A DNA stretch of 8,431 nucleotides from Paracoccaceae bacterium (GTDB lineage Bacteria; Pseudomonadota; Alphaproteobacteria; Rhodobacterales; Rhodobacteraceae). The notes under the pieces are model-generated. The model saw only the letters and a list, made by a program, of their open reading frames with translations, was not told the DNA's origin and searched no databases. The stretch is from assembly GCA_026982515.1 (NCBI GenBank), contig JALSGY010000495.1, forward strand, positions 1-8,431. The letters are read 5' to 3'. Below are positions 5,906-8,431 of this stretch, piece after piece (positions within the stretch are counted from its first letter, which is position 1; every line of letters starts with the position of its first letter). The position numbers were made by a program, and so were the translations under genes.

Positions 5906-7036
5906 ATGAAGACCGGTTTCTTCTTTGATGAGCGCTGCTTTTGGCATGCGGGGGGAAATTACGCGGCGACCTTGCCCTTGGGCGGCCTGGTGCAGCCGAT
6001 GGCGGCCGGGGGCTTGCCGGAAAGCCCGGAGAGCAAGCGGCGGCTCAAGAACCTGATGGATGTGACCGGGCTGAGTGATGAGCTGGTCCTGTCCTCGGCG
6101 CCGGCGGCCTCGCCGGAAGATCTGGCGCGGGTGCATCCTGAGGAATACTTGCGTGACTTCAAGGCGTTGAGCGATGCGGGGGGTGGTGAGATCGGGCTGC
6201 GTGCGCCCTTTGGGCAGGGTGGCTACGAGATCGCGGCCTTGTCGGCGGGCCTGGCCCGGGGCGCGCTTTTCGCGGTGCTGGAGGGGCGGCTTGACAATGC
6301 CTATGCGCTGTCGCGCCCGCCCGGCCATCATTGCCTGCCGGATTTCCCCAACGGCTTTTGCCTGCTGGCCAATCTCGCTATTGCCATTCGCGCCGCCCAG
6401 GCTGCCGGGCTGGTGCGCCGGGTGGCGGTGATTGACTGGGATGTGCATCACGGCAACGGCACCGAGGCGATTTTTTATGACGAGGCGGAGGTGTTGACCA
6501 TTTCGCTGCATCAGGAGCGAAATTATCCGCTTGATACAGGCGCGGCGCAGGACCGGGGCCGGGGCGCGGGCCTGGGCGCCAACATGAACATTCCCCTGCC
6601 ACCCGGCGCGGGCCATGCCACCTATATCGAAGCGATGGAGCGGCTGGTGGCGCCGGCAATTCGTGCGCACCAGCCTGAGGTCATCGTCGTCGCCTGCGGT
6701 TTTGATGCCGGGGCGCTCGACCCGTTGGGGCGGATGCTGGCCTCGGCCGAGACCTTTCGCGAGATGACCGCTATCGCCCGTGCCCTGGCCGGCGAGCTGT
6801 GTGGCGGGCGCCTGATGATGGCCCATGAGGGCGGCTATAACGAGGTCCATGTGCCGTTTTGCGGCCATGCGGTGCTGGAGGCGATGTCGGACGCGCAGGC
6901 CCATGCGCCCGACCCGCTGGCCGAGACCATCGCCGCGCGCCAGCCCTCGGCACGGATGCAGGCGGTATTTTCCGGGCTGATCGGCGAATTGGAGGATTTC
7001 TTCAGCCAGCCGCCTCAAGCTCTGCCGAAGGAATGA
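5906..7036 (+). CDS. Class II histone deacetylase family protein (acetylpolyamine amidohydrolase-like)
   Basis: Cytosolic zinc hydrolase of the arginase/deacetylase fold. Bacterial members remove acetyl groups from polyamines, lysines or other small amides; the substrate is not known here. ATG 5906 is chosen because MKTGFFFDERCFWH (1-14) is the conserved N-terminus of this subgroup and the sequence upstream is the repeat-like spacer; AGGGGG at 5888-5893 is a distant ribosome site. The 376-residue product has RPPGHH (137-142) with the catalytic histidine pair, VIDWDVHHGNGTE (175-187) supplying zinc ligands D179 and H181, ACGFDAG (263-269) supplying D267, and HEGGYNE (307-313) with Y311 as the transition-state tyrosine. 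All catalytic positions are intact, so it should be active. It lies on the strand of the importer operon but behind a 125-bp hairpin spacer, so it is probably transcribed separately. Its last 35 bases overlap the convergent DUF1285 gene. Confidence 0.9.
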   Translation: MKTGFFFDERCFWHAGGNYAATLPLGGLVQPMAAGGLPESPESKRRLKNLMDVTGLSDELVLSSAPAASPEDLARVHPEEYLRDFKALSDAGGGEIGLRAPFGQGGYEIAALSAGLARGALFAVLEGRLDNAYALSRPPGHHCLPDFPNGFCLLANLAIAIRAAQAAGLVRRVAVIDWDVHHGNGTEAIFYDEAEVLTISLHQERNYPLDTGAAQDRGRGAGLGANMNIPLPPGAGHATYIEAMERLVAPAIRAHQPEVIVVACGFDAGALDPLGRMLASAETFREMTAIARALAGELCGGRLMMAHEGGYNEVHVPFCGHAVLEAMSDAQAHAPDPLAETIAARQPSARMQAVFSGLIGELEDFFSQPPQALPKE

Positions 7037-7619
7037 TCGGAAAGAAGGCACCGTCAGTCCAGAGGCCGAACCAGCGTTCCCCTTCATGTTCCTCGTGCAC
7101 GCCCAGCTCCACCAGCCGGTAAAAGCTCTTGCGGTCAATCAGCGCTTCGAGGCCGGCGCGCACCATCACATAGGGCGAGGGCTCGCCGCTATCGGGGTCG
7201 CGGATGAAGCGCAAGGGGTGTTCGGGACCGGCCTGGACCAGCTCGCCCAGGTTGGTTTCAAACGTCAGCAGCTGTTCGCGTCCCTGGCCGGTCGGCTCGA
7301 AATCGACGGCGACAAAAGGCGCGTCATCGACGCGGATGGCGACCTTTTCCACCGGGGTAACAAGGAAATAGGCGTCGCCTTCGCGCTTGAGGATCGAGGC
7401 GAACAGGCGCACCAGCTCCGGCCGCCCGATCGGCGTGCCGAGGTAAAACCAGGTGCCGTCGCGGGCAATGCGGATATCGAGATCGCCGCAAAAGGGCGGA
7501 TCCCACAGATGCACCGGCGCCGGCCCTCGTCCGGCAACGCGCCGGGCGCTCGATGCGAGGTTTTCCGCCGAAATTTCAGGCGTGGCGGGTGATTTGTCGC
7601 CTGTTTGCGCTTTTGTCAT
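7002..7619 (-). CDS. DUF1285 domain-containing protein
   Basis: Conserved protein of unknown biochemical function, common in alphaproteobacteria and some gammaproteobacteria. The 205-residue product starts at 7619 on the minus strand, where GGGGGA lies a few bases before the ATG. After a low-complexity N-terminus of about 30 residues come the family's typical blocks: VHLWDPPFCGDLDIRIARDG (37-56), TWFYLGTPIGRPELVRLFAS (57-76), the F-V-T-P-V-E-K-V run near residues 87-94, and a second domain from about residue 140 with PYVMVRAGLEALIDRKSFY (149-167). No signal peptide or membrane segment is seen, so it should be cytosolic. It is divergent from the MoxR gene, a pairing I recall as recurring in alphaproteobacteria, and convergent with the deacetylase gene, whose 3' end it overlaps. 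No function can be inferred beyond the association. Confidence 0.88.
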   Translation of the reverse strand: MTKAQTGDKSPATPEISAENLASSARRVAGRGPAPVHLWDPPFCGDLDIRIARDGTWFYLGTPIGRPELVRLFASILKREGDAYFLVTPVEKVAIRVDDAPFVAVDFEPTGQGREQLLTFETNLGELVQAGPEHPLRFIRDPDSGEPSPYVMVRAGLEALIDRKSFYRLVELGVHEEHEGERWFGLWTDGAFFPIIPSAELEAAG

Positions 7620-7678
7620 TTGTCCCCCACGCGAAAAACGCCTTTAATGGCGCGGTAATGCTACGGCGGAGGGTTTGC
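7620..7678. promoter_or_regulatory. Divergent promoter region between DUF1285 and MoxR genes
   Basis: This 59-bp spacer must hold the control signals of at least the DUF1285 gene and probably the MoxR cluster. It has an A/T-rich patch in an otherwise G+C-rich window (AAAAA 7634-7638, TTTAAT 7643-7648) and a small inverted repeat CGCC-N6-GGCG (7639-7652) that could be an operator or chance. Room for two full non-overlapping promoters is tight, so shared or overlapping elements are likely. No -35/-10 pair can be assigned with confidence. Confidence 0.5.
7668..7673 (+). promoter_or_regulatory. Ribosome binding site fixing the MoxR start
   Basis: GGAGGG lies five bases before ATG 7679. It rules in favour of 7679 over the in-frame ATG at 7658, which has no purine-rich site at a proper distance and would place this site inside the coding sequence. 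Confidence 0.7.

Positions 7679-8431
<753 letters not shown>

Noticed and set aside
5756..7138. Minus-strand open frame of 460 codons across the deacetylase gene
   Set aside because: It covers a plus-strand gene with all catalytic motifs, runs through the repeat-like spacer and into DUF1285, and has no recognisable domain.

Overview
This is a GC-rich chromosomal window that looks alphaproteobacterial. The MoxR-type ATPase gene divergent from a DUF1285 gene, the class II histone-deacetylase-like gene, and the hairpin-rich repeat-like spacer at 5781-5905 resemble what I recall from Rhodobacteraceae. I cannot name a genus, and a member of the Hyphomicrobiales is not excluded.

Region 1 (1-5780) is a tightly packed plus-strand operon of six genes. 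It holds a ribose-type sugar ABC importer: a dual-NBD ATPase (5' end cut by the window), one permease and a periplasmic binding protein. Three enzyme genes follow: an RbsD/FucU-type mutarotase, a divergent ribulose-phosphate 3-epimerase-like protein, and a clear LsrF homologue (3-hydroxy-5-phosphonooxypentane-2,4-dione thiolase). Junctions are 4-bp and 1-bp overlaps or gaps of 28-68 bp. A strong hairpin lies just after the binding-protein gene, which may help raise binding-protein mRNA level over the enzymes.

LsrF is the last enzyme of autoinducer-2 (AI-2) breakdown in enterobacteria, and Salmonella lsr operons also carry an Rpe-like gene, lsrE. The operon is therefore partly Lsr-like. However, the binding protein does not look like LsrB, only one permease is seen instead of LsrC plus LsrD, no LsrG or LsrK is in view, and a FucU-type mutarotase is inserted. 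I read it as either a variant AI-2 uptake and breakdown operon, or a sugar catabolic operon that uses an LsrF-type thiolase/aldolase on a different phosphorylated ketose. This is the most interesting part of the window.

Region 2 (5781-5905) is a non-coding spacer with two strong adjacent hairpins. Region 3 (5906-7036) encodes a class II histone deacetylase/acetylpolyamine amidohydrolase family enzyme. Its 3' end overlaps by 35 bp the 3' end of the convergent DUF1285 gene (7002-7619, minus strand). Region 4 (7620-7678) is a short divergent promoter region, followed by the start of a MoxR-family AAA+ ATPase gene that runs off the right edge. No tRNA, rRNA, CRISPR array, insertion sequence or phage gene was seen.
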